NCBI GenBank assembly: GCA_910586225.1
Contig: CAJUIL010000005.1
Coordinates: 92,494-156,493 of the forward strand
DNA length: 64,000 nt
Reading direction: 5' to 3'
Source of the DNA: an uncultured Eubacterium sp.
GTDB lineage: Bacteria > Bacillota > Clostridia > Lachnospirales > Lachnospiraceae
Shown: in pieces, positions 1-8,801 of the stretch
Layout of the letters: each line of letters opens with the position of its first letter
How positions within the stretch are numbered: the stretch's first letter is position 1
Made by a program: the position numbers and the translations under genes
The notes under the pieces: model-generated
The model's database searches: none
What the model saw: the letters and a program-made list of their open reading frames with translations, nothing else
Told to the model about the DNA's origin: nothing

Positions 1-765
1 GACGAGCTGCCGGGGCTTTTGACAAGCAGGACGCGGGCGGTGATCGTGCTTCATGCGAGCAATGTATGCGGTACGCTGCTGCCGCTTCGTGAGATAGGGG
101 AATTTTGCGTGCGTCATGGTCTGCGTTTTTTTGTGGATGCGGCGCAAACGGGCGGCGTGTGGCCAATCGATATGAAAGAGCTGCAGATCGACGCGCTTGC
201 GTTTACTGGACATAAAGGGCTTTTAGGCCCCCAGGGGATAGGGGGCTTTCTTGTTCGCGGACAGCTGGGTGCGCAGCTTGAGCCGCTTTTATCCGGCGGT
301 ACTGGAAGCGTCAGCCATACGGAAGACATACCGGCTTTTATGCCGGACAGGCTGGAGCCAGGTACGCTGAACCTGCCCGGTATCCTAGGGCTGCGCGCGG
401 CGCTGGAATGGATTTTGGATACGGGTATCGACCGCATCCGCGCGCATGAGCTTGCGTTGACCGAACAGTTTTTGGACGGTTTGCGGGAGATCAGGGGGAT
501 TCGTGTAGCAGGTCGAACAGGGACAGAAGGCCGTACCGGTGTCGTATCGATTCAGACAGTGGCAAAGGAGCTATCAGACGTGGCATGGCAGCTGGACGAA
601 ACGTATGGGATTATGACACGCGTAGGGCTGCATTGTGCGCCATCCGCCCATAAAACGCTTGGCACCTTTCCGACGGGTACGATCCGCTTTTCTTTTGGAT
701 GGCGGAATACCAGCGAAGAGGTCGATAAGGCGCTGCGGGCGCTTGCGCAGCTGTGCGTAGGATAA
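1..765 (+). CDS. Class V aminotransferase-fold PLP enzyme, cysteine desulfurase-like (5' end outside window)
   Basis: The reading frame is open from base 1, so the N-terminus lies outside the window; about 254 codons remain. The internal FTGHKGLLGPQG stretch carries the PLP-binding lysine in the context typical of the SufS/NifS/Csd fold, preceded by a VDAAQTGG segment typical of this fold. The C-terminal small domain ends normally. By family it should be a PLP-dependent desulfurase or a related lyase; the substrate cannot be read from the sequence. A LysR regulator follows 40 bp downstream on the same strand and may be co-transcribed. Confidence 0.85.
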   Translation, partial: DELPGLLTSRTRAVIVLHASNVCGTLLPLREIGEFCVRHGLRFFVDAAQTGGVWPIDMKELQIDALAFTGHKGLLGPQGIGGFLVRGQLGAQLEPLLSGGTGSVSHTEDIPAFMPDRLEPGTLNLPGILGLRAALEWILDTGIDRIRAHELALTEQFLDGLREIRGIRVAGRTGTEGRTGVVSIQTVAKELSDVAWQLDETYGIMTRVGLHCAPSAHKTLGTFPTGTIRFSFGWRNTSEEVDKALRALAQLCVG

Positions 766-805
766 TGGCGCAGGATCATCGTATACAGCATAAAGGTGGA
801 GCATT

Positions 806-1699
806 ATGGAGTTAAAGCAGTTACAGTCTTTTATTGCCGTGGTCGAATGCCAGAGTTTTACAAAAGCAGCGCAGCGGCTGTTTTTATCGCAGCCCTCTGT
901 CAGCGCCCACATACGCCGGCTGGAGGAAGAACTGCACTCCCGGCTGCTGATCCGTACGACGAAGAATGTTGAGATCACACCGCGCGGCTGGGAGTTATAT
1001 GAGTGCGCCTGTGAGATGATCAAGCGCTGGGACAATCTGCTGCAGCGCTGGGATAACGAGACAAGAAGGGTGATTCGTCTTGGCGCTTCGACGATTCCGT
1101 CGGCTTATATCCTGCCGGAGCTTTTGCCGGCGTATGGAAAAGAGCATCCGGACATTTATTTTTCCATTTACCAAAGCAATAGCCAGGATATTACGGACAG
1201 GCTGCTGCAGGGGGATTTTGACGTTGGGTTTATCGGGATGGATAGCAGCAGCGAATATTTGGCCTGTGTTCCATTTTATCAGGACCGCATGGTGATGATC
1301 ACGCCGGTCAGAGGGGATTATCTGGAGTTAAAGAAGCAAAGCAGCCCGCTGCAGGAGCTTTTGCGCTCGCCGATGATCCTGCGGGAAAAGCAGAGCGGCA
1401 GCCAGAAAAGCGCGGACCGCTTTTTGGAAAGCCTGGGCATCCGTCAGGAAGAGCTAAAGGTCGTAGCCCGCATCAACGACCAGGAGGCGGTAAAAAACCT
1501 AGTGGCGCAGGGACTTGGCGTGTCGATACTGTCCGAGCGGGCGGCCAGGAATTTTGTGGATGAAAAGCGGGTGCTGCTGTTTGAGCTGCCGGAGCAAACA
1601 GCGCGGCGCAGCTTATATTTGATCTATCCGAAGAATTATATTTTGAATCCTTATTTGCAGAAGTTTATGGAGTATGTGATGCGGTTTTATCAGGGGTGA
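806..1699 (+). CDS. LysR family transcriptional regulator
   Basis: This 297-aa protein has full LysR-type length. An N-terminal winged helix-turn-helix (about residues 1-60, MELKQLQSFIAVVE then AAQRLFLSQPSVSAHIRRLE) is followed by a periplasmic-binding-like effector domain (about 90-295). An AAAGGTGGA ribosome binding site precedes the ATG. It follows the PLP enzyme on the same strand, so it may control sulfur or amino-acid metabolism, similar to CysB/CysL-like regulators, but the ligand is not inferable. The effector domain carries no visible defect. Confidence 0.9.
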   Translation: MELKQLQSFIAVVECQSFTKAAQRLFLSQPSVSAHIRRLEEELHSRLLIRTTKNVEITPRGWELYECACEMIKRWDNLLQRWDNETRRVIRLGASTIPSAYILPELLPAYGKEHPDIYFSIYQSNSQDITDRLLQGDFDVGFIGMDSSSEYLACVPFYQDRMVMITPVRGDYLELKKQSSPLQELLRSPMILREKQSGSQKSADRFLESLGIRQEELKVVARINDQEAVKNLVAQGLGVSILSERAARNFVDEKRVLLFELPEQTARRSLYLIYPKNYILNPYLQKFMEYVMRFYQG

Positions 1700-1725
1700 C
1701 GCGGCGTGAGCCGCGTTGCGCGATT

Positions 1726-2148
1726 TTATCCTATATGCAGCTGCGCTTTTAGTGCGTCCTGCAGGACTTGTGAAAAATAAATGCCATGTTCCAATGCAGC
1801 GTTATTCAGCCATACCGGGATTGTGAGAGTTTTTTTCACTGATTTTGTAAAATGTTCTTTTGCATAAGAAGCAACATCTACAGAAACCATACTTATAAAA
1901 GCTTCTTTAGGATTTATTTCCAATTCTTCAGCAACATTTGCAGGATTGATATCGGTTAGTTTAGAGGGAGCTGGAATAGCGTCGTGATCCATTTGGCTAG
2001 TATAAAAATAACCAGCCAGACAATCGACTGCCATTTCCATAGCTTCCTCAAAAGTATCGCCACAGGTCGCAAGCCAGTTTAAATCTGGAAATATGACGGA
2101 ATAGCCGGCTGCTTCTTTAAAAAAACAAGCTGGATATATTGATAGCAT
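1726..2148 (-). CDS. hicB: HicB family antitoxin
   Basis: 140 aa. The N-terminal partial RNase-H fold typical of HicB is visible (YPACFFKEAAGYSVIFPDL, then TFEEAMEMAVDCLAGYF), and the C-terminus resembles the ribbon-helix-helix/XRE-type DNA-binding tail (KKTLTIPVWLNNAALEHGI). An AGGAGG ribosome binding site lies just upstream on the minus strand. HicB normally neutralises the mRNA-cleaving toxin HicA and represses the operon. The adjacent upstream hicA is internally deleted, so this antitoxin seems to be orphaned, although it could still act as a repressor or neutralise HicA proteins encoded elsewhere. Confidence 0.88.
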   Translation of the reverse strand: MLSIYPACFFKEAAGYSVIFPDLNWLATCGDTFEEAMEMAVDCLAGYFYTSQMDHDAIPAPSKLTDINPANVAEELEINPKEAFISMVSVDVASYAKEHFTKSVKKTLTIPVWLNNAALEHGIYFSQVLQDALKAQLHIG

Positions 2149-2193
2149 ATGTGTGTACCTCCTAGATCATTGATAAAAATACAGGAATGGGGG

Positions 2194-2292
2194 CTATTTA
2201 AGCCCCGCCTGTCTCTTGATAGAATTTTCTGTACCTTTGGGGATATCTTTCGCAAGGATTAGCTGTTCCATCTCTCTTGGCTTCATTGGCAT
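2194..2292 (-). pseudogene. hicA: hicA toxin remnant with in-frame internal deletion
   Basis: A 32-codon minus-strand frame starts at ATG 2292 behind a strong AAGGAGG site and ends at TAG 2194-2196, 45 bp before hicB. Its N-terminus MPMKPREMEQLILA matches the start of HicA toxins and its C-terminus KDIPKGTENSIKRQAGLK matches their end. The middle, including the GSHH catalytic histidine segment and the central beta-strands, is missing. Intact HicA proteins are about 60-80 aa. The frame is preserved through the deletion, so a non-toxic micropeptide may still be made. The identification rests on recalled family motifs. Confidence 0.8.
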
Positions 2293-2638
2293 GATGTTTT
2301 CCTCCTTGCATCATTATGATAACATAGAATACGTATTAAAATATGTTTTTTGTGTGATTTACGTCTTCTTTATCTGGTACGTTTCGCGATCAGCGATCAA
2401 GTAAATTTTTTAGTGGTAAAAAGAGAAAAGTTTCCTGCGCCTGCGGGAAAAGGGTAACAGGTCAGCTTGCCTGAACTGTTACGGAAAAGAAGAAGTGTAG
2501 TTTGTATTGTTGCAGATTGCTTTTCGTTTTACGATATAGTATACTGTTAACAAATGGCAGCCTGTTACAGGAAAGCTGCATACGGGATACAGCCGGCCGG
2601 CAGAGCTGCCGCAGTAGTTTTTTAAGAAAGGCGTAAGA
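2293..2638. other. Intergenic region between hicA remnant and the spermidine-synthase-like gene
   Basis: 346 bp without a convincing gene. It must contain the minus-strand promoter of the hicAB remnant and the plus-strand promoter of the downstream gene; TACGATATAGTATACTG near 2530-2546 is promoter-like, but I could not assign a confident -35. It also holds a palindromic repeat at 2454-2482, listed separately. A 62-codon plus-strand frame at 2216-2404 lies antisense to the hicA remnant and has no family resemblance. Confidence 0.6.
2454..2482. repeat. Intergenic palindromic element, copy 1
   Basis: Two 12-bp arms, GTAACAGGTCAG and CTGAACTGTTAC, match at 11 of 12 positions around a 5-nt loop. 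The same layout and nearly the same arms recur at 26397-26425, which suggests a dispersed REP-like intergenic repeat of this genome. There is no T-run, so it is not an obvious intrinsic terminator. Confidence 0.7.
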
Positions 2639-4240
2639 ATGGGAAAAGCACGTATTTTGCAAAATAAGACTTATCTGTACCTGACAGAATTTTTTGCGGG
2701 AATGTCAGTGATGGCAGTAGAATTAGGGGCAAGCCGCCTGCTTGCTCCCTATTTTAGTTCCTCACAGATTGTCTGGACGATCATTATCGGTACGATTATG
2801 ATCGCAATGGCGCTTGGTAATATTTACGGAGGAAGGGCGGCGGATAAAAATCCGGCTCCGGACAGACTTTACCGGAGGATGGTGATCGCGGCAGTCTGGA
2901 TCGCGGCGATCCCGGTTGTAGGCAGGTATATCATACTTGGGATATCGGCGCTGCTTATTTTTACAGTAGACAGCGGCTTTTTGATCGCGGCGGCGTTTGC
3001 GGCCTGCATGGTGATCTTCGTGTTTCCGTTGTTTTTGCTTGGGACGGTGACGCCGTCTCTTGTAAAATATACGGTGGACAGCCTGGAGGATAATGGAAAA
3101 ACGGTAGGAATGTTAAATGCCGCAAATACGATTGGGAGTATTTTAGGGACGTTTCTGCCGACGTTTGTTACGATCCCAGCAGTCGGTACGTCGGCGACGT
3201 TTTTGATCTTTGCGGGGATCCTGCTGCTGCTTTCTGTTATTTATTTTGTCTCGGCAAAGGGCGGCGCAAGGGGCGCGGTGATCGGCGTGCTGCTGTTTTT
3301 GGCGTGCTGCTTGTTTGGACGTTCGGACAGCTTTGCGTTTTGGGAAAACGACCTGTTATATGAAGGGGAGTCGGTATACAATTATCTGCAGGTGAAGGAA
3401 AATGAAAACAGCGTGATATTGTCGACGAATGTGCTGTTTGGCGTGCAGTCGATCCTGAAAAAGGACGGCGGCCTGACCGGGATGTATTATGATTATGCGC
3501 TGGCGGCGCCGCTGATGGCTGGCGTTCATGAAAAGGAACGTATGGAAGCGCTGATTCTTGGCATGGGGACCGGAACGTTTGCGTCCCAATGCCGGCGGTA
3601 TTTCCCGCAGATGCAGACGGAGGGCGTGGAGATTGACGAAAAGATCACGCAGCTTGCCAGGACTTATTTTGAGCTGCCAGAGGATACGCCGGTGGCGACT
3701 TATGACGGGCGGGCGTATCTGCAGGCGACGGACCGTAAGTATGACGTGATCATGGTAGATGCGTATCAGGACATAACGATCCCGTTCCAGATGTCATCGG
3801 TCGAGTTTTTTACAATGGTGAAAAACCATTTAAAGCGGGACGGCGTACTGGTCGTCAATATGAATATGCGCGGTACGAAGGAAGGGAGCATTAACGAATA
3901 TCTGTCGGATACGATCGCAAGTGTGTTTTCGTCTGTCGTTACGGTCGATGTTCCAGGCTCCACGAACCGGGAGCTGTTTGCTTCGGCTTCGCCGGATATG
4001 TTAGATGTGATGCAGGATAATATGGCGCTGACGCCGGACAGCGGCCTTGTCGACCTGATGGGCCGGGTGGCGCAGGGACTTAGCGCATATACACCGGGCG
4101 GGTATTTAATGACCGATGATAAGGCGCCTGTGGAGCTTTTGGGAATGCAGGTGATCGACGAGCTGATTCGGGACGAGGCGGCGTATTACCGTAAAATATA
4201 TGAAAAAGATGGTCTGCGTGGCTTGTTGGATCAGTTATGA
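2639..4240 (+). CDS. Membrane-fused spermidine synthase-like protein (fused MFS-type / SpeE domain)
   Basis: 533 aa. Residues 1 to about 225 hold roughly seven hydrophobic membrane segments. The C-terminal half (about 290-500) is a spermidine-synthase/methyltransferase fold: the nucleotide-binding loop LGMGTGTFA near residue 306, an acidic EGVEIDEKI strand end, and MVDAYQD where SpeE carries its catalytic aspartate. By family it may transfer aminopropyl groups or act as a membrane-tethered methyltransferase-fold protein; authentic polyamine activity is unproven for such fusions. The ATG follows an AAGAAAGG site. A short GC hairpin follows its stop. Confidence 0.82.
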   Translation: MGKARILQNKTYLYLTEFFAGMSVMAVELGASRLLAPYFSSSQIVWTIIIGTIMIAMALGNIYGGRAADKNPAPDRLYRRMVIAAVWIAAIPVVGRYIILGISALLIFTVDSGFLIAAAFAACMVIFVFPLFLLGTVTPSLVKYTVDSLEDNGKTVGMLNAANTIGSILGTFLPTFVTIPAVGTSATFLIFAGILLLLSVIYFVSAKGGARGAVIGVLLFLACCLFGRSDSFAFWENDLLYEGESVYNYLQVKENENSVILSTNVLFGVQSILKKDGGLTGMYYDYALAAPLMAGVHEKERMEALILGMGTGTFASQCRRYFPQMQTEGVEIDEKITQLARTYFELPEDTPVATYDGRAYLQATDRKYDVIMVDAYQDITIPFQMSSVEFFTMVKNHLKRDGVLVVNMNMRGTKEGSINEYLSDTIASVFSSVVTVDVPGSTNRELFASASPDMLDVMQDNMALTPDSGLVDLMGRVAQGLSAYTPGGYLMTDDKAPVELLGMQVIDELIRDEAAYYRKIYEKDGLRGLLDQL

Positions 4241-4243
4241 AGC

Positions 4244-4264
4244 GCTGCCAGTACACTAGGCAGC
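4244..4264. repeat. Short hairpin with AGTACACTAG motif
   Basis: GCTGCC and GGCAGC form a perfect 6-bp stem around a 9-nt loop, directly after the preceding stop codon. The loop and stem contain AGTACACTAG, whose complement recurs in another hairpin at 6040-6076. The following sequence has only TATTTT, so it is at best a weak terminator or an mRNA-processing or stability element. Confidence 0.5.
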
Positions 4265-4295
4265 TTGGGATATTTTGTGCAGAAAGGTGAAGAAA

Positions 4296-5033
4296 ATGAA
4301 AAAAACATTGGTTTGGGCGCACCGGGGAGCCAGCGCGTATGCGCCGGAAAACACGCTGGCGGCATTTGAGCTGGCGGTGCAGCATAAAGCAGACGGTGTA
4401 GAGCTGGACGTACAGAAAACAAAGGACGGAACGCTCGTTGTGATCCATGATGAGACGCTAAAGCGGGTGAGCGGGGTATCCGGCTGGGTGCGGGACTTTA
4501 CTTATGAGGAATTGCAAAAGCTGAATGTGAACAGGCATTTTCCGCAGCTTGGGCCGCAGCATATCCCGACGCTGGAAGAGGTATACGAGCTGCTGTTACC
4601 GACCGGACTTACGGTAAATGTGGAGCTGAAAACAGGCGTGGTATTTTACCCGCAGCTGGAGGAGCAGGTATTGGAGCTTACAGAGCGCATGGGGATGTGC
4701 GGGCGGGTGGTCTATTCGTCTTTTAATCATTACAGCCTGCAGAAGATCCGCCAGATCTGTCCGGACGCCGTGATCGGAGTGTTATATCAGGACGGGATTA
4801 TCGGGGCCGCGGCGTATGCCAAAAATATGATACAGGCAAACGCTGTCCATCCAGCGCTTTACAATGTACAATACCCATCGTTTTTTGAAGAGTGCCGCAG
4901 GATGGGGCTGGGCATACACGTCTGGACGGTGAACGAGGAGCCGTATTTGCGGATGCTTTGCGAGCATGGAGTCGATGCGGTCATTACAAATGATACGAAG
5001 CTGGCGCGGGCAGTTGTGGATGAACAGGGATGA
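4296..5033 (+). CDS. Glycerophosphodiester phosphodiesterase
   Basis: 245 aa with start ATG 4296, chosen because AGAAAGGTGA lies just upstream. The GDPD barrel is complete: the N-terminal WAHRGASAYAPENT carries the catalytic HR..ENT motif, VELDVQKTKDG carries the ELD metal ligands, and VIHDETLKR carries the second catalytic histidine. It hydrolyses glycerophosphodiesters such as glycerophosphoglycerol to glycerol-3-phosphate and an alcohol. No signal peptide is visible, so it is cytoplasmic. Its stop overlaps the next start as ATGA, and that neighbour is a lysophospholipase-like hydrolase, consistent with lipid turnover. Confidence 0.92.
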   Translation: MKKTLVWAHRGASAYAPENTLAAFELAVQHKADGVELDVQKTKDGTLVVIHDETLKRVSGVSGWVRDFTYEELQKLNVNRHFPQLGPQHIPTLEEVYELLLPTGLTVNVELKTGVVFYPQLEEQVLELTERMGMCGRVVYSSFNHYSLQKIRQICPDAVIGVLYQDGIIGAAAYAKNMIQANAVHPALYNVQYPSFFEECRRMGLGIHVWTVNEEPYLRMLCEHGVDAVITNDTKLARAVVDEQG

Positions 5034-6043
5034 TGCTGCCAAAGGAGAACAGAGTAACGATTATGACAGAAAGAATAGAGATAGCGTATCTGCAGGAAAC
5101 GGATTATAAAGAGCGGATGGAGCAAACGGTGAAGCCGTATCTGAGCCGTTACCAAAAAAGCGGAACATTTACAAGCTTTGACGGCACGCAGATTTTTTAC
5201 TGTATGTATCTGCAGGAGGGGGCGCGGGGAAATATCGTCATTTCTCATGGATTCAGTGAATTTATGGAAAAATATGAGGAGGTTATTTACTATTTTCTGC
5301 AGGCGGGGTATTCGGTATTTATTCCGGAGCACCGTGGGCATGGCAGGTCTGGGCGCAGGCTGCGGAATATGGAAAAGGTGTATGTAAAAAGCTTTGCGGA
5401 GTATGTGCGGGACTTGCGTATTTTTGTAAAAAAAGTGGTGATGCCGCACCGGAATGAAATGATATTATTTGCGCATTCTATGGGTGGAGCGATCGGGGCG
5501 CTTTACCTGGAGCGGTATCCCGGCGATTTTCAAAAGGCGGTGCTGTCGGCGCCGATGATTCAGATGAAGGTTGGCGGGGTGCCGTATCCGGTGGCGATGG
5601 TCATTGCGCGTATTTGTAACAGCTGTGGGTTCGGTAAGGCGTATGCAGCCGGGCAGAGGGGATTTTCCAAGCGCAGGAAATTTGAACGCAGCAGCTGCTT
5701 ATCGCAGGAGCGGTATTTGTACGCGCATGAAAAACGGATACAAAACAAACGCTGCCGCACAAGCGGCGCCTGCTATGGCTGGGTGTGCGCGGCGGCTACG
5801 GCGGCAGCCTATGTGCAGACGCAGGAGCATATTCAAAGGATCCGCATCCCTGTGCTTGTGTTTGCGGCGGGCCGGGACCATATGGTAAATACCGACGAGA
5901 TCTGCAGATTTGCGGGAAAGCTGCGACGTGCGCGGCTGGTCTGGTTTTTGGACGCCAAGCATGAAATTTTTAATGCGAAGGAGCGGGCAAGGCTGCAGTT
6001 TTATGAAGAGACGCTCGCGTTTTTACGGGAGCAGGGCGGCTAG
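5030..6043 (+). CDS. Alpha/beta hydrolase, lysophospholipase / monoacylglycerol lipase-like
   Basis: 337 aa. The nucleophile elbow FAHSMGGAIG, the acid-residue region FAAGRDHMVNTD and the C-terminal histidine region AKHEIFNAKE form a complete Ser-Asp-His triad, and ISHGFSEF contributes the oxyanion-hole HG motif. It overlaps the GDPD stop by four bases (ATGA), indicating translational coupling. An alternative start at ATG 5063 has an AAAGGAG site 15 nt upstream and would give 326 aa. It probably deacylates lysophospholipids or monoacylglycerols feeding the neighbouring phosphodiesterase, an inference from context. Confidence 0.88.
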   Translation: MMLPKENRVTIMTERIEIAYLQETDYKERMEQTVKPYLSRYQKSGTFTSFDGTQIFYCMYLQEGARGNIVISHGFSEFMEKYEEVIYYFLQAGYSVFIPEHRGHGRSGRRLRNMEKVYVKSFAEYVRDLRIFVKKVVMPHRNEMILFAHSMGGAIGALYLERYPGDFQKAVLSAPMIQMKVGGVPYPVAMVIARICNSCGFGKAYAAGQRGFSKRRKFERSSCLSQERYLYAHEKRIQNKRCRTSGACYGWVCAAATAAAYVQTQEHIQRIRIPVLVFAAGRDHMVNTDEICRFAGKLRRARLVWFLDAKHEIFNAKERARLQFYEETLAFLREQGG

Positions 6044-6076
6044 TGTACTGGCTTGCCCAGAGAGCTGGTACACTAG
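6040..6076. terminator. Inverted repeat after the hydrolase gene
   Basis: Arms CTAGTGTACTGGCT (6040-6053) and AGCTGGTACACTAG (6063-6076) pair at 12 of 14 positions around a 9-nt loop; the left arm includes the hydrolase stop codon. It shares the AGTACACTAG motif with the hairpin at 4244-4264. No T-tract follows, so termination strength is uncertain. Confidence 0.45.
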
Positions 6077-6106
6077 GGTCGTCCGGGAAGGACAGGAGGG
6101 GATCAG

Positions 6107-7366
6107 ATGCCGGAGAAAATGAAGCTGACAAAAATGGAACGGGCATGGATTTTGTATGATGTGGGAAATTCCGCGTTTATCTTGCTGGTGTCAACGCTGT
6201 TTCCGATTTATTTTGACGCGATCGCGCAGCAGGCCGGGATTTCTTCAGTCGATTATCTGGCCTATTGGGGCTACGCAGCGTCGGCGGTCACGATCATTGT
6301 CGCGGTGACCGGGCCGGTGCTTGGGACAATGACCGATTTTAAAGGCTGGAAGAAGCCGATCTTCCTTGGCAGTATGCTGCTTGGTACGACCGGGTGTATG
6401 CTGCTTGGATTTATGCGTTCTTGGCTCGTGTTTTTAATTGTTTTTGTCATTGCCAAATGCGGATTTTCTGCTAGTCTCATTTTTTATGACGCTATGCTTG
6501 GCGATGTGACGACGCCGCAGCGGATGGACGAGGTGTCGGCAAAAGGTTTTGCTTGGGGCTATATCGGCAGCTGCATTCCGTTTGTCCTTGGACTGGCTCT
6601 TGTTTTGGGCGCGCCGAAGCTGGGGCTTTCACAGCTTACGGCAATGACGGCGGCGTTTGTGATTGCTGCGGTCTGGTGGTTTTTGGCGACTGTCCCGCTT
6701 TGGCGTTCGTATCAGCAGCTGCATTACGTACCTGCGCAGCGAGATGCTTTTCGGAGCAGCTTTGCCAGACTTTCGCATACGATGAAAAATATGCGCCGCC
6801 ATCCGCAGGTGTTTTGGTTTTTGCTGGCGTTTTTTTGTTATATTGACGGCGTTTATACGATCATCGATATGGCGACGGCATACGGGACGGCTCTTGGATT
6901 GGATTCGACAGGGCTGCTGCTGGCGTTTTTGATGACACAGATCGTTGCGTTTCCGGCGACGCTTGTATTTGGCAGGCTTTCGGGCAGGTATTCGGTCAAG
7001 CGCTTGATCTCGATCTGCATTATTGCTTATATGTTTATTACCATTTTTGGAATGACGCTGGATTCCCAGCTGAAATTCTGGATACTGGCGGTTTGCGTCG
7101 GGCTGTTCCAAGGCGGCGTACAGGCGTTGTCGCGTTCGCATTTTGCGAAAATTATCCCGAAGGAGCAGGCTGGGGAGTATTTTGGGATTTTTGATATCTG
7201 CGGAAAGGGAGCGTCGTTTTTGGGAACGATGCTTGTAAGCATCACAAGCCAGCTGACACATAGCCTGCGTTATGGCATTAGCTCGTTGGTCATACTATTC
7301 CTTTTGGGGTTTGTGCTGTTTCAAAAGTCCTGCAGCTTTGCCGAAGAAGAGCAGCGCCCGCTGTGA
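6107..7366 (+). CDS. MFS transporter, UMF1/Atg22-like family
   Basis: 419 aa with about 12 hydrophobic segments over the full length. The N-terminus (ERAWILYDVGNSAFILLVST) is the signature start of UMF1/Atg22-like permeases, and the conserved FFQG-like loop appears as GLFQGGVQALSRSHFAKIIP. Family members are linked to amino-acid or small-metabolite efflux; the substrate is not inferable here. AGGAGGGG lies upstream of the ATG. It probably belongs to the same transcription unit as the preceding lipid-turnover genes, separated by a hairpin. Confidence 0.9.
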   Translation: MPEKMKLTKMERAWILYDVGNSAFILLVSTLFPIYFDAIAQQAGISSVDYLAYWGYAASAVTIIVAVTGPVLGTMTDFKGWKKPIFLGSMLLGTTGCMLLGFMRSWLVFLIVFVIAKCGFSASLIFYDAMLGDVTTPQRMDEVSAKGFAWGYIGSCIPFVLGLALVLGAPKLGLSQLTAMTAAFVIAAVWWFLATVPLWRSYQQLHYVPAQRDAFRSSFARLSHTMKNMRRHPQVFWFLLAFFCYIDGVYTIIDMATAYGTALGLDSTGLLLAFLMTQIVAFPATLVFGRLSGRYSVKRLISICIIAYMFITIFGMTLDSQLKFWILAVCVGLFQGGVQALSRSHFAKIIPKEQAGEYFGIFDICGKGASFLGTMLVSITSQLTHSLRYGISSLVILFLLGFVLFQKSCSFAEEEQRPL

Positions 7367-7503
7367 GCCGCAGCGGAGATTTTTGTGTCAAGGACAAGCG
7401 TTCTTTCATAAAATAATAGAAAGAATTTGGCGCAGCCTGATGCAGCATGGCAAAATCGGCGCTGAGTGTGCCGCGGGTGCTGTTCGGGCGGGGTAAGAGG
7501 TCT

Positions 7504-8772
7504 ATGAGGGATTTGGTTCCAGGAGAAAGAGGCGTTTTGGTACAGTATCTTCAGCTTGCGCTGAAGCGGGCTGGGTTTCCTGTAAATACGGATGGGATTT
7601 TTGGTGCGCGCACTTGTGCTTCCCTGCGGGAGTTTTTGGGGGATACGCAGACGTGTCAGGTAGGAGCGCGTCAGTGGGAACGGTTGTTTCCGTACTTAAA
7701 AGGATATACGACGTGGCAGATACAGGAGGGGGATACGCTGTGGAAGCTGGCGGCGCGCCTGCATTCGTCCGTGCACAGGCTGATGACCGCGAATCCGACG
7801 GTAGATCCGGCGAACCTGCAGGTGGGGACGGTGTTGCTCGTGCCGTTTGATTTTCCGCTTGTATCGGAGGAGGTAGCGTATACATCGTATTTGACCGACT
7901 GGATCATGGAAGGGCTATTGGTGCGCTATCCGTTTTTACACGAGGAGCCTGCCGGAAACAGTGTAATGGGGCGTGAGCTGATGGTTCTGCAGATCGGAGA
8001 GGGGAGCAGGCAGGTCTTTTACAATGCTTCGTTCCATGCGAACGAATGGATCACGACGCCTGTACTGTTAAAATTTGCAGAGGAGTATGCAGAAGCGTTT
8101 TCCAGGGGGCAGCAGCTTGCGGGGGTGCCTGCTTCATGGTTGTATTACGGCTTTCGGCTGTCTTTGATGCCGTTGGTCAACCCGGACGGCGTGGATCTGG
8201 TCAACGGGGCATTGGACGATACTGCTTATGAAAAGCAGGCGCAGCAGCTTGCGGCCGGATATCCGGATATTCCGTTTCCGGCGGGATGGAAGGCGAATAT
8301 TGACGGGGTCGATCTGAATCTCCAGTTCCCGGCGGGATGGGAAAATGCAAAAAGGATCAAGTACAGCCAAGGCTACCAGTCTCCGGCGCCGAGGGATTTT
8401 GTAGGGACGGCTCCTTTGACCGCGCCGGAGAGCCAGGCAGTCTATACGTATACGGTAAGGAATGCGTTTTCGCTCATTCTGGCTTACCATACGCAGGGAG
8501 AGGTGATCTATTGGAAATATCTGGATTATGAGCCGGAAAATTCCTACCGGATTGCCAGATATTTTGGAGAGGTGAGCGGCTATACCGTAGAGGAAACGCC
8601 TTCTGTGTCCGGGTATGCCGGGTATAAGGACTGGTTTATACAAGAATATAACCTGCCAGGATATACGATCGAGGTTGGGCGTGGGGTGAATCCGCTGCAG
8701 ATGGAGCAGTTTGCGGGGATCTATGAGGATAATCTTGGAATACTGACAGGTGGGATGACGCAGCTTATTTGA
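7504..8772 (+). CDS. M14 family zinc carboxypeptidase with peptidoglycan-binding and LysM domains (gamma-D-glutamyl-diamino acid endopeptidase-like)
   Basis: 422 aa from ATG 7504, preceded by TAAGAGG; an ATG at 7447 extends the frame but has no ribosome site. Domains: a short PG_binding_1 repeat (about 1-60, PGERGVLVQYLQLALKRAG), one LysM (about 75-120, YTTWQIQEGDTLWKLAARL), then an M14 domain. The zinc ligands are seen in HANEWIT near residue 178 and AYHTQ near 327, and the catalytic glutamate in YTIEVGRG near 388. This architecture matches endopeptidase I-type enzymes that cut gamma-D-Glu-diaminopimelate bonds in peptidoglycan or spore cortex. No signal peptide is visible. Confidence 0.87.
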   Translation: MRDLVPGERGVLVQYLQLALKRAGFPVNTDGIFGARTCASLREFLGDTQTCQVGARQWERLFPYLKGYTTWQIQEGDTLWKLAARLHSSVHRLMTANPTVDPANLQVGTVLLVPFDFPLVSEEVAYTSYLTDWIMEGLLVRYPFLHEEPAGNSVMGRELMVLQIGEGSRQVFYNASFHANEWITTPVLLKFAEEYAEAFSRGQQLAGVPASWLYYGFRLSLMPLVNPDGVDLVNGALDDTAYEKQAQQLAAGYPDIPFPAGWKANIDGVDLNLQFPAGWENAKRIKYSQGYQSPAPRDFVGTAPLTAPESQAVYTYTVRNAFSLILAYHTQGEVIYWKYLDYEPENSYRIARYFGEVSGYTVEETPSVSGYAGYKDWFIQEYNLPGYTIEVGRGVNPLQMEQFAGIYEDNLGILTGGMTQLI

Positions 8773-8801
8773 GCTGAATGAAAAGGGAAAGGATGAGGTT
8801 G

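Noticed and set aside
2216..2404. 62-codon plus-strand frame
   Set aside because: It lies antisense to the hicA remnant and its promoter, has no ribosome site and no family resemblance.
6629..7261. 210-codon minus-strand frame
   Set aside because: It is the complement of the MFS transporter gene, rich in Arg/Gln/Lys as expected of a shadow frame.
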